Part shown: positions 36,391 to 44,959 of the stretch, piece after piece
Layout of the letters: the number at the start of each line of letters is the position of its first letter
How positions within the stretch are numbered: the stretch's first letter is position 1
NCBI GenBank assembly: GCA_964568675.1
Contig: CAZMQV010000001.1
Location: forward strand, 120,901 to 184,900
Direction of reading: 5' to 3'
Source of the DNA: UPXZ01 sp964568675
GTDB taxonomy: Bacteria > Bacteroidota > Bacteroidia > Bacteroidales > Paludibacteraceae
Length of the DNA stretch: 64,000 nt
Translations under genes and position numbers: made by a program
Notes under the pieces: model-generated
What the model was told of the DNA's origin: nothing
The model's input: the letters and a program-made list of their open reading frames with translations, nothing else
Database searches by the model: none

Positions 36391-38826
36391 ATGCAAGTTA
36401 GGAAAATCAAACGCTTTTTCAGAGAAATGCTCGGCTTATTAAAGATGTGGTTTTTCCACCTGGTGGAATGGCGCGAACGACGGATAGTGCGATTTCATAA
36501 TCTGCCAAAATGGAAGAAAATAGCGAACTCGCTGCTCACATTTATCGGCATATTTATATTCTATCTTCTCCTCGTGGATGTTAATTTCCTCTGGCTTTTT
36601 GGTAAGTCGCCCTCCATCAACACCATTGCTAATCCCCCTCAATCACTCTCGTCCGAAATTATTAGCTCGGATGGCAAGCTGATTGGTAAATACTTTACCG
36701 AAAATCGCAAGGTAGTTACCTTCGACGAGGTGTCGAAAGAGATGATAAACACGTTGGTAAGCACCGAAGATAAACGTTTTTATAACCATTTTGGAGTCGA
36801 TTTCAGAAGTTTGATTGCCGCCGCCAAAGACGCGATGACGGGAAATCCGCGTGGTGCGAGCACCATCACACAGCAGTTGGTGAAGAATATGTTTAAGACC
36901 CGTAGTCAATACTCGCGCGGTTTTCTTGGCGCTATGCCGGGGCTTCGACTTCCCATCGAGAAAACGAAGGAATGGACTGCCGCGGTTAAACTTGAAATAC
37001 TCTATTCGAAGAATGAAATTCTGGAAATGTATCTTAATACTGTAAGCTTCGGTAGCAATGCTTATGGAATACACACCGCATCCAAAACCTATTTCAATAC
37101 CACGCCTGATAAGCTCAATTATCAGCAGGCGGCAGTGTTGGTAGGTTTGCTCAAAGCAATCACTGCCTACAACCCCTATTTGAACCCCGACCGCTCAAAA
37201 GAAAGAAGAAATATCGTGCTTTCACTTTTATCAAAAAATAATTATATCTCGCGAAGTGAAGCCGATTCGTTAAAAGAATTGCCCACAGTGCTTAATTATA
37301 GTGTGGAAAAACCCAATGAAGGTATAGCGCCTTATTTCAGATCGTATCTTACCAATTATTTGGAGCGATGGGGCGAAACGAATGGGTATGACATCTATGC
37401 GGATGGTTTGAAAATATACGTTACCATCGATTCGCGCATGCAGCAATACGCCGAAGATGCTGTGAAAAAACAGATGAAGATCATTCAGCGAAATTTCTTT
37501 TCGCATTGGCAGGGACAAGACCCCTGGCGCGATGAAAAGGGAAATGAACTGACCAACTTTATTCCCTCCCTCATGAAGCGGGCGCCTGTGTACCTGGCGT
37601 TGAAAGCCAAATTTAACGACGACCAGGATTCTATCAGCAAATACCTCAATCAGCCGAAGAAAATGAAAGTCTTTGACCCCGAAAGAGGAACGAAAGATGT
37701 AACCATGAGTTCGATAGATTCCATTAAATACATGAACCACATCATGCACTGTGGGTTTGTGGCGATGGAGCCGGACTCCAAGCAGGTGAAAGCATGGGTA
37801 GGCGACATTGACTATGATTATTGGCACTACGACAAGGTGGCGCAAAGCCGACGTCAACCGGGTTCTACTTTTAAGTTATTTGTTTATACGGCAGGCTTAA
37901 TAGCGGGAAAATCGCCTTGCGACAAAATAAAAGATGAGCCATTCACATGGGGTAGTGGCAAATATGCCTGGTCGCCCAAAAATGCCACCGGTTCATATTC
38001 CTATTCAAACACTTCGTTGAAAAGAGCATTTGCCAAGTCAATAAATACCGTAGCCGCGAAATTGGCAAAAGAAGTAGGTGTAAACAAAGTGGCTGAAGCC
38101 GCGCGTTTATTGGGTGTAAGAACTAAATTGGAGGAAATCCCAACGCTAAGTTTAGGGGCGTCGGATGTGAATTTGCTCGAAATGGTGAACTCATACAGCA
38201 CCATCACAGCCGAAGGAATGTATTCGCCACCTGTGATTGTTACAAAGATTGTTGACAAAGAAGGTGAAGTGATTTTTGAACATAAGAGCAAACCCAAACG
38301 GGTTATTTCGTATGAAAATGCTTTCTTGATGACCGAGTTGCTCAAAGGTGGTATTACGGAGCCGGGAGGTACCTCACGCGCACTCTGGAACTATGACCTG
38401 ATGCGCTGGGATACGGAGTTTGGTGGAAAAACCGGAACTTCATCCAATTATTCTGATGCTTGGTATGTAGGTGTTACCCCCCGATTGGTAGCCGGCGCTT
38501 GGGTGGGTGCGGAGCATCGAAGCGTTCATTTCCGAAGCAGTAATTATGGGCAGGCAAGCCGAACGGCTTTACCCGTTTTTGCGCTTTTTATGGAGAAACT
38601 CTTATCCGATTCCAATTTCTCTCATTATAGGGCAAAATTCCCTTCTGAACCTAAAGAAGAGATAAAACGCGACTACAAATGTGAAGGTAGTAGTGAGTAT
38701 TACCACGAAGAAACGGATAGTATCTTTGAGCGTGAACCTATCGAAGCCTTGCCTGTGCCCGATTTGAAAATAGAGAGTAGTTCTCCCTCAAATAGTTCGG
38801 AGCCTGAAAAAACCGTTGTCGAGTAG
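36391..38826 (+). CDS. Class A penicillin-binding protein (PBP1A)
   Basis: This 811-residue bifunctional murein synthase has one N-terminal membrane anchor (~residues 48-70). The GT51 glycosyltransferase domain follows, with catalytic Glu in STEDKRFYNHFG near residue 127 and GASTITQQLVKN after it. The transpeptidase domain has SxxK in QPGSTFKLF near residue 492, SxN in KSINT and KTG in GGKTGTSS near residue 677. The tail after ~745 is acidic and Ser/Pro-rich, probably disordered. It polymerises and cross-links peptidoglycan in the periplasm. It has its own strong promoter. Confidence 0.95.
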   Translation: MQVRKIKRFFREMLGLLKMWFFHLVEWRERRIVRFHNLPKWKKIANSLLTFIGIFIFYLLLVDVNFLWLFGKSPSINTIANPPQSLSSEIISSDGKLIGKYFTENRKVVTFDEVSKEMINTLVSTEDKRFYNHFGVDFRSLIAAAKDAMTGNPRGASTITQQLVKNMFKTRSQYSRGFLGAMPGLRLPIEKTKEWTAAVKLEILYSKNEILEMYLNTVSFGSNAYGIHTASKTYFNTTPDKLNYQQAAVLVGLLKAITAYNPYLNPDRSKERRNIVLSLLSKNNYISRSEADSLKELPTVLNYSVEKPNEGIAPYFRSYLTNYLERWGETNGYDIYADGLKIYVTIDSRMQQYAEDAVKKQMKIIQRNFFSHWQGQDPWRDEKGNELTNFIPSLMKRAPVYLALKAKFNDDQDSISKYLNQPKKMKVFDPERGTKDVTMSSIDSIKYMNHIMHCGFVAMEPDSKQVKAWVGDIDYDYWHYDKVAQSRRQPGSTFKLFVYTAGLIAGKSPCDKIKDEPFTWGSGKYAWSPKNATGSYSYSNTSLKRAFAKSINTVAAKLAKEVGVNKVAEAARLLGVRTKLEEIPTLSLGASDVNLLEMVNSYSTITAEGMYSPPVIVTKIVDKEGEVIFEHKSKPKRVISYENAFLMTELLKGGITEPGGTSRALWNYDLMRWDTEFGGKTGTSSNYSDAWYVGVTPRLVAGAWVGAEHRSVHFRSSNYGQASRTALPVFALFMEKLLSDSNFSHYRAKFPSEPKEEIKRDYKCEGSSEYYHEETDSIFEREPIEALPVPDLKIESSSPSNSSEPEKTVVE

Positions 38827-38882
38827 AGTCGCATGGGTTCCATTCGTGTTCCTTTTAATAAGTATAGCTTCAATTAATAATA

Positions 38883-39707
38883 ATGAATAAGATAATCAGT
38901 AAAGAGTATTTCTCAGAAAAGGTAGTTAAGTTTGTTGTGGAAGCGCCTTTGATAGCAAAAGCGTGTAAAGCAGGTCATTTCGTAATGGTGAAGGTAGGCA
39001 AAAAAGGCGAACGGATTCCGCTTACAATTGCCGATGCCGACCCACTTAAAGGCACCATTACCCTTGTGGTGCAGCGCATGGGCGTTTCGTCGTCAAAATT
39101 GTGTAAACTTGAGGCTGGCGATTCAATCACCGACTTGGTAGGGCCACTGGGACAAGCTACTCACATCGAGAATTTTGGAACTGTGGTTTGCGCTTGTGGC
39201 GGAGTAGGCACTGCGCCCATGATGCCTATAGTGGCGGCGCTGAAAAAAGCCGGTAATCGGGTGATTACGATTATTGCCGCCCGCTCAAAAGACTTGATCA
39301 TTCTCGAAGAACAGATGCGGGAGTATTCCGATGAAGTAATCGTGATGACCGATGATGGTTCTTATGGCAATAAAGGGCTGGTAACCAACGGGGTGGAAAT
39401 GGTGATTAACCGCGAGAAAGTGGATATGTGTGTAACCATTGGGCCCGCAATCATGATGAAATTTGTGAGCTTGCTGACCAAAAAATATGAAGTGCCCACT
39501 GTAGCCTCGCTCAATACGATAATGGTGGATGGAACCGGGATGTGTGGCGCGTGTCGTGTTTCCGTAGGAGGCAAAACACGTTTCGTTTGTGTTGACGGAC
39601 CGGAGTTTGATGCTCATCAGGTCGATTTTGATGAAATGTTGATGCGGCTTGGTGGCTACAAAGAATTGGAACAAGAAGATATGGAACGAAAAATTTCGAC
39701 TAAATAA
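38883..39707 (+). CDS. nfnA: NfnA: FAD/NAD-binding, [2Fe-2S] subunit of NADH-dependent NADPH:ferredoxin oxidoreductase
   Basis: The 274-residue protein has an FNR-like FAD domain (ERIPLTIAD), an NAD-binding domain (CACGGVGTAPM) and a C-terminal iron-sulfur segment, DGTGMCGACRVSVGG, with Cys221, Cys224 and Cys236. With NfnB it forms an electron-bifurcating complex linking NADH, NADPH and ferredoxin. Similar proteins are called sulfide dehydrogenase subunit or dihydroorotate dehydrogenase PyrK, but pairing with a GltD-like gene 45 bp downstream supports NfnA. Confidence 0.88.
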   Translation: MNKIISKEYFSEKVVKFVVEAPLIAKACKAGHFVMVKVGKKGERIPLTIADADPLKGTITLVVQRMGVSSSKLCKLEAGDSITDLVGPLGQATHIENFGTVVCACGGVGTAPMMPIVAALKKAGNRVITIIAARSKDLIILEEQMREYSDEVIVMTDDGSYGNKGLVTNGVEMVINREKVDMCVTIGPAIMMKFVSLLTKKYEVPTVASLNTIMVDGTGMCGACRVSVGGKTRFVCVDGPEFDAHQVDFDEMLMRLGGYKELEQEDMERKISTK

Positions 39708-39752
39708 TAGATTAAGCAAAACATTCAAGTTGATTCAAAAAAAGATTATCCA

Positions 39753-41222
39753 ATGAGTGAAATAAAAACTAACAGAGGTGCTGAATGGCGGGCTGATTTG
39801 CGAAAACAGATAAAAGCAAAAGAAAGAACTGATAAACCTCGTGTGCACATGCCGGAACTCGACCCGGATTATCGGAGCCATGTGCGCGATGAAGAAGTAA
39901 ACCTGGGACTGACTCCGGAGCTGGCAATGCTCGAAGCGCAGCGATGTTTGGATTGCGCCAACCCTACTTGTATGGATGGCTGTCCGGTAAGTATTCAAAT
40001 TCCTGACTTTATAAAAAGCATCGAAGTGGGCGACTTTGCCGAAGCCGCTAAAATACTGAAACAAACCTCGGCGCTACCGGCTGTATGTGGGCGCGTGTGT
40101 CCGCAGGAGCGACAGTGCGAAGCTGTGTGTATTCATGTGAAAATGGGAAAAGAATCGGTTGCGATAGGGCATTTGGAGCGTTTCGCTGCCGATTTTGAGC
40201 GCGAAAGTGGCAATATATCAGTTCCTGAAATCATGCCGGCAAACGACGTTAAAGTGGCAGTAGTGGGTTCGGGTCCGGCAGGCTTGTCCTTTGCCGGCGA
40301 TATGGCCAAATTGGGCTACGATGTGCATGTGTTTGAAGCGCTACACGAGATTGGTGGTGTGCTTAAATATGGCATTCCGGAGTTTCGCCTGCCCAATCAG
40401 GTAGTGGATGTGGAAATAGACAACTTGCGTGCCATGGGTGTGAAGTTCACCAACAACTGCATTATTGGCAAAACGATAGCGATAAAAGACCTGGAGGAGG
40501 ACGGGTTTCAAGGCGTATTTGTGGCAAGCGGCGCAGGGCTTCCTCGTTTTATGAATATCAAGGGCGAAAACTTGGTAGGCATCATGTCGTCCAACGAATA
40601 CCTCACGCGTGTCAATCTGATGGATGCCGCAAACCCAGAATCGGATACTCCGGTTTATAAAGGTAAAAGAGTAGCGGTGATTGGTGGAGGAAATACGGCG
40701 ATGGATTCGGTGCGTACTGCAAAACGATTGGGTGCCGAAAAGGCAATGATAGTGTATCGTCGCTCTATCGAAGAGATGCCGGCAAGGCTCGAAGAGGTAC
40801 ATCACGCGCAAAGCGAAGGTATTGACTTTCTCACACTTCACAATCCAATAGCTTATCTGGGTGATGAACGAGGCAGGGTGAAGCAGATGATTCTCCAGGT
40901 GATGGAGCTGGGCGAACCCGATGCTTCCGGGCGGCGGTCGCCGGTGGAAATACCAGGTGAAACGGTAACGATAGATGTGGATGAAGTTATTGTCAGCGTG
41001 GGTGTTTCGCCAAATCCACTCATTGCGCAGACCAATCCGGAGCTTGAAGTGAGCAAGTGGGGTACTATTATTGTCAATCAAGATACGATGCAGTCCGCTT
41101 CCTTGCCCATTATCTTTGCAGGTGGTGATATAGTGCGCGGAGGAGCAACTGTGATATTGGCAATGGGCGATGGGCGCCGGGCTGCAAAGGCAATGGATGA
41201 GTGGCTGAAATCAAAGAACTAA
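39753..41222 (+). CDS. nfnB: NfnB: GltD-like flavoprotein with two [4Fe-4S] motifs
   Basis: This 489-residue protein, often named gltA (NADPH glutamate synthase, small type), has an N-terminal double iron-sulfur region: Cys65, Cys68, Cys73, Cys77 and Cys112, Cys116, Cys122, Cys126. A FAD Rossmann motif (VAVVGSGPAGLSFA) and an NADPH motif (VAVIGGGNTAMDSVRTA) follow. Because no gltB large subunit is adjacent and nfnA precedes it, it is best read as the bifurcating subunit of Nfn, oxidising NADPH and reducing ferredoxin and NAD+. A terminator follows. Confidence 0.9.
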   Translation: MSEIKTNRGAEWRADLRKQIKAKERTDKPRVHMPELDPDYRSHVRDEEVNLGLTPELAMLEAQRCLDCANPTCMDGCPVSIQIPDFIKSIEVGDFAEAAKILKQTSALPAVCGRVCPQERQCEAVCIHVKMGKESVAIGHLERFAADFERESGNISVPEIMPANDVKVAVVGSGPAGLSFAGDMAKLGYDVHVFEALHEIGGVLKYGIPEFRLPNQVVDVEIDNLRAMGVKFTNNCIIGKTIAIKDLEEDGFQGVFVASGAGLPRFMNIKGENLVGIMSSNEYLTRVNLMDAANPESDTPVYKGKRVAVIGGGNTAMDSVRTAKRLGAEKAMIVYRRSIEEMPARLEEVHHAQSEGIDFLTLHNPIAYLGDERGRVKQMILQVMELGEPDASGRRSPVEIPGETVTIDVDEVIVSVGVSPNPLIAQTNPELEVSKWGTIIVNQDTMQSASLPIIFAGGDIVRGGATVILAMGDGRRAAKAMDEWLKSKN

Positions 41223-41245
41223 ACGAAGACGCTAATGCAAACAAT

Positions 41246-41280
41246 AAAAAATCCGGCAAATTACCATTCGCCGGATTTTT
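41246..41280. terminator. Terminator nfnB / esterase gene
   Basis: An ~11-bp stem, AAAAATCCGGC against GCCGGATTTTT, with A-rich left and T-rich right ends lies between convergent genes, so it works both ways. Confidence 0.85.
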
Positions 41281-41309
41281 CTTTCAATTAGCAAACCACT
41301 GCGGAGAAA

Positions 41310-42968
41310 TCAGTTGATTACAATTTTTCTTGTAAATGTCCGTTCTTTGCTTTGAATTCTGGCAATGTAAATACCCGCTTTCAATGAGGAGGATGAATAA
41401 TCCGAATCTATAGTAGTGTCGGAAATGTATTTCCCGAGTGTGTCAAAGAGTGTTACTGTTATTGTGTGTTTGCTGTTGTTCGTTATCGTTAATGCCTTGT
41501 TTTTGTTCGTAAAGCGAATGTCGTTTAAAGCCTCATTTGCCGAAATGCTTGTTGGAGGTGTTGGCTGAAAAAGAAACTCATATACCCTGCCTATTTGTTG
41601 GCTCCATGCTGCTTCGTTGTGAGCGCCACCTATTACAACTTCTTGTTTTAAATTTGCCTCGTCAAATTGTTTTGCTTTCGTGTCGGTGTAGAAGCTTTGC
41701 ATGTCCGCCACAGTTGATTCGCCCTCGTTATCGCCGCATATAAAATAGATGCGCGTGTTGGCTTTGTGATTGCCTGTCCAGTTGGCCAAATAAGCCGATA
41801 AATCATTTTTGCAAAACCAGAATGATGGTGAGATTACGCCGATTCTACCAAAAACACTTTCTTCTTTCAACGCGGCATAATATGAAATCAAACCTCCCAT
41901 CGAGCTACCGCATATCCCGGTGTTTTCACGCCCTGTTAGGGTGCGATAGCTTGCATTAACGTATGGAATTACAATGTCTTTGATAGCCTGAAGATAGGTG
42001 TTTCCTTGTGCTATTCCATTCTCATAGTTCGGATTTGGGAAAGGCGCGTATTCTTTTAACCTGCCTGCTCCATTGTCAATCCCTACGACGATACCCACGT
42101 TTTTGCCCGCGTTGTAGAGTTCTTGCAAAGCTGCCTGCATATTCCAGCTTCCAAAAGGGCCTTGCTCAAAGATATTCTGCCCATCGTGCATGTAAAGCAC
42201 CGGGTAATGTTTTGTGGTGTTAGTGTGGTAGTCGGGAGGGAGGTAAATGATGATTCGCCGCGTGCCTTCGAGAGGTAGAAAACTGGTAAACGTATGGGTG
42301 ATGAGGTTTGTGGGGCTAGCGACATTCATCCAGCTTTCCACCGTAATATTCACATTTGGCGATTCAACGGAGGCGTTGCGATTCACAATATCTTTGTGGT
42401 CGGCGGTAGCTTCCACATTGTCCCAGGATTTGCCGCAGAGCAATTTGTATTCAATGGAAGTAACATTCTGAACAATAAACTGATATTGAGTATCTGAAAC
42501 TTTGGTGAGCTTTGGAGCGTTGTTCACATCCCAAGCCGGAGATTGAAAACTGCCTGAGATGTAAACTTCACCATCGGGAGTGTTGGCAGGTACAGTGGCA
42601 GTGATCGTAATGTTTCCGGGAGTGATGTTAGGTGAGTAAATCGCAGCCCATGAAGCCACGTTGTCGTTGCTGTTGTAGGTTCTGTCGATTATATCTTGTC
42701 CGCTTGCCGATTTTTCGACATACTGCCAGCCGGGTCCGGAGCAATATTTGTATCTTGCTTCAGCGCTCGTGGTTTCAAAGTCAATTTGAAATTGATTGTT
42801 GCCAATTTTGTTCATTTTTGTTTGCTTCCAACTATTAAAGTTACCGGCGATGTAACATTCTACAGTACCGGAAGGTACCGTTACAGTAAATGTGAGTGCT
42901 TTGCCGGTGGTGAAAGCCATCCACATCAATGAGAAGAAGATACTTCTGAGTGTAAAGTTTTTTTTCAT
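41310..42968 (-). CDS. Secreted CE1-type esterase with two N-terminal starch-binding-like modules and a T9SS sorting domain
   Basis: The 552-residue protein has a signal peptide (~1-24) and two beta-sandwich modules resembling starch-binding CBM20/48 folds (~26-110 and ~118-215; AGNFNSWKQT and SGSFQSPAWD). An alpha/beta-hydrolase esterase domain (~225-470) follows, with Ser356 (GSSMGG), probable Asp413 and His450 (GGAHNEAAW). The last ~75 residues form a T9SS type A sorting domain (LKAGIYIARIQ, KIVIN). It is thus exported through the type IX system and probably anchored at the surface or released. Substrates of such CE1 enzymes include acetylated or feruloylated polysaccharides and siderophore esters; which one applies here is unknown. 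Confidence 0.85.
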   Translation of the reverse strand: MKKNFTLRSIFFSLMWMAFTTGKALTFTVTVPSGTVECYIAGNFNSWKQTKMNKIGNNQFQIDFETTSAEARYKYCSGPGWQYVEKSASGQDIIDRTYNSNDNVASWAAIYSPNITPGNITITATVPANTPDGEVYISGSFQSPAWDVNNAPKLTKVSDTQYQFIVQNVTSIEYKLLCGKSWDNVEATADHKDIVNRNASVESPNVNITVESWMNVASPTNLITHTFTSFLPLEGTRRIIIYLPPDYHTNTTKHYPVLYMHDGQNIFEQGPFGSWNMQAALQELYNAGKNVGIVVGIDNGAGRLKEYAPFPNPNYENGIAQGNTYLQAIKDIVIPYVNASYRTLTGRENTGICGSSMGGLISYYAALKEESVFGRIGVISPSFWFCKNDLSAYLANWTGNHKANTRIYFICGDNEGESTVADMQSFYTDTKAKQFDEANLKQEVVIGGAHNEAAWSQQIGRVYEFLFQPTPPTSISANEALNDIRFTNKNKALTITNNSKHTITVTLFDTLGKYISDTTIDSDYSSSSLKAGIYIARIQSKERTFTRKIVIN

Positions 42969-42981
42969 GGTTTATGTATTA

Positions 42982-43185
42982 TTAGTGGATAATAGCTTGA
43001 TTGTTAATTGAGTATATGCCGCTTGCAATGCCGTTGATTTGATTAAGCCCCGGTTTGAGTATAATCTGTTTTGCTCTCATCTCCCGGAGGGTTGTAGCTT
43101 GCTGGATCATGCGCTTTAGCCAATTCGATGAATTGTAAATGCGCATTTTCTCTATTGTATTGTCGCTCAATTTTATTATTTGCAA
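42982..43185 (-). pseudogene. Orphan T9SS sorting-domain-like fragment
   Basis: The 67-residue frame resembles the C-terminal 65 residues of T9SS cargo: IKLSDNTIEKMRIYNSSNWL and then GLNQINGIASGIYSI. It has no signal peptide and begins with a TTG directly after an in-frame stop, so it cannot be exported as a cargo. It ends 13 bp before the esterase gene that carries a complete sorting domain. A decayed end of a lost T9SS gene is the simplest reading; a chance ORF cannot be excluded. Confidence 0.4.
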
Positions 43186-43376
43186 TTAGTTTCATTCCGT
43201 GAGTTGTCATGGCGATTTTATGAGATTAGAATTGGCTCAAAATTAAAGGATTAACTGCTTTGTTTTTCATGCTTGATGTGTTTGTTTTCAAAATGTAATT
43301 GCAATCGTTTGATAAAAATTGGTTGTTTTATAGTTTGTTTTTTGTTCTCTCTTTTCTGAAAATGAGCTGAGAGTAT

Positions 43377-43384
43377 TATATTTG
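43377..43384 (+). promoter_or_regulatory. -7 box (TATATTTG) for the MBL-fold gene
   Basis: Consensus match 83 bp before the ATG. Confidence 0.5.
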
Positions 43385-43467
43385 TAGTTGCAAAACATTG
43401 TCCATGATGGGAGAGTTGTAAATGCTCACTTGTGTGGCCTTTGATTCAAAGAAATTCAAAAGATTAG

Positions 43468-44307
43468 ATGAAAATTATAACGCTTATTGATAACTCTACG
43501 CCCAGTGAACAGCTCGAAGCGGAACATGGATTGGCGGTTTACATTGAAACGAATGACCGTAAAATACTTTTTGATACCGGTAGGTCTGCAAGCTTCATAA
43601 GCAATGCCGCGAAATTGGGCGTTAAACTTTGGAAAGTTGACACCGTAATTATTTCTCACGGTCATTACGACCATATTGGAGGTTTGATTGATTTTTTGAA
43701 ATTGAATACTCACGCGATAGTTTATTTGAAAAAGGAGATTTTTGATTACCAATATTTTTCTGTAAAAAATAATCGGCAAAACAACATTGGTTATCCTCCC
43801 GAACTCGAATCATTCAAAGAGCGTTTCAGGTTTTTGGAAAATGATGTTACTTGCGATGGTGATTTGTATCTTTTTCGAGAAATAAAAAGAACAAACCCAC
43901 TGCCCAAAGGGAATAAAATGCTTTTTCGTGCGGACTCCCAGATGTTTGAAAATGACAATTTCGATCATGAATTGATTCTTTCCATCGTGCAGCCGCAAGG
44001 TGTCGCGGTGTTCACCGGTTGTGCGCATAATGGCATTGTCAATATGCTGCATACGGTGAAAAAATACTTCCAACATAAGAACATCGCGCTGATTTATGGT
44101 GGATTGCATCTGCTTGACGAACGAAACGATGTGTCCTTCGAAACATCGAATGAGATGGACGAAATAGTACGACAAATTGAAGAATTGGCACCAATGTCAA
44201 AGCTTATTACCGGGCATTGTACCGGTAGAAATGCTTTGTGTCGCATACGGCAGTCAACACAAATTGAGGTTGAAAATTTCTTTACGGGCTACGAAGTTGT
44301 TTTTTAA
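43468..44307 (+). CDS. MBL-fold metallo-hydrolase (MptA/ribofuranosylaminobenzene-phosphate-like group)
   Basis: The 279-residue protein has the metallo-beta-lactamase metal site HGHYDHIGG near residues 65-73, plus FTGCAHNGI, GGLHLL and TGHCTGRNA. The combination of these later motifs is the one seen in the group annotated as 7,8-dihydropterin-6-yl-methyl-4-(beta-D-ribofuranosyl)aminobenzene 5'-phosphate synthase. That name derives from methanogens; the bacterial members are of unknown substrate. Cytoplasmic, single-gene unit. Confidence 0.85.
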   Translation: MKIITLIDNSTPSEQLEAEHGLAVYIETNDRKILFDTGRSASFISNAAKLGVKLWKVDTVIISHGHYDHIGGLIDFLKLNTHAIVYLKKEIFDYQYFSVKNNRQNNIGYPPELESFKERFRFLENDVTCDGDLYLFREIKRTNPLPKGNKMLFRADSQMFENDNFDHELILSIVQPQGVAVFTGCAHNGIVNMLHTVKKYFQHKNIALIYGGLHLLDERNDVSFETSNEMDEIVRQIEELAPMSKLITGHCTGRNALCRIRQSTQIEVENFFTGYEVVF

Positions 44308-44794
44308 TCGCAAGAGTAAGCAAGTAGTTTAATCGCTTACGCAATAATTACTTTGTATCGTTTTGTTAAAATCTTAACGCGAGGTTTCTGTTGAATGTGT
44401 GAAATTTTCGACTCAAAGCATGTGCTTTACGTGCTTTATCCAAAAATATCCTGGATAACTAACTATTTTTGTTGTTTGGAAGTGATGTAGTTACATCTTT
44501 CTGTCCGACAAAAGCGAGATTAACAAATGTTCAAAGAATCAAGATTCGTTTTTCGGGAATGTGTCTAATCCTTATTGATGCTTTGTTAAATCACGCGTGT
44601 AAATAGAAACAAAACAAATGCTAATCAACAAATAATTCGGATAAAGTAAGTCTTTGGTTTGGTTTGTTTTTTTGAAGCTTGTTTTATTTTTATTCGATAT
44701 TTATGCGGAACATGAATTGAGTAAATTTAAATTCAAGATTTGGTGATAATGGCGTGTTTACGAAGTTTGTTATATTCGCATTGAAAATAAACAA

Positions 44795-44836
44795 AAACTC
44801 CTCATTGTAAGTTTTTTAGCTTGCAATGAGGAGTTT
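44795..44836. terminator. 17-bp hairpin, first of two
   Basis: The arms 44795-44811 and 44820-44836 pair over 17 bp with one G-U pair, loop TTTTTTAG. A-rich outside, so likely a bidirectional terminator, closer to glyS than to the MBL gene. Confidence 0.75.
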
Positions 44837-44849
44837 AAAAATTAATCAA

Positions 44850-44892
44850 CCGTCATCTCCTTCTTTGAGGTTCATGACGGCTGATTTTTTTT
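44850..44892 (+). terminator. Second hairpin with T-run
   Basis: CCGTCAT (44850-44856) and ATGACGG (44874-44880) enclose a 17-nt loop and are followed by eight Ts, a second plus-strand terminator in tandem. Confidence 0.65.
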
Positions 44893-44959
44893 GAATTAGT
44901 TTTAGTAAAAGTGGGAGAATAAATCATTGAAACATGTCATTTAGACAAAATGATTTACG

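Larger units (their letters stand above)
42969..43467. other. Gene-poor region esterase / MBL gene
   Basis: The 499-bp region holds the possible sorting-domain remnant at 42982-43185 and the MBL promoter box at 43377. Nothing else was recognised. Confidence 0.5.
44308..44959. other. Gene-free region MBL gene / glyS
   Basis: These 652 bp lie between convergent genes. The last 170 bp hold two strong hairpins (44795-44836 and 44850-44892). The first ~480 bp are AT-rich, with only a small GAATC-AA-GATTC dyad; no gene is seen. Confidence 0.6.

Noticed and set aside
40341..41081. 246-codon frame antisense to nfnB
   Set aside because: Shadow of the nfnB codon pattern on the other strand; no domain or start signal.
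39753..41222. Glutamate synthase small subunit (gltD)
   Set aside because: No gltB large subunit is adjacent and an nfnA gene precedes it, so the Nfn reading fits better.
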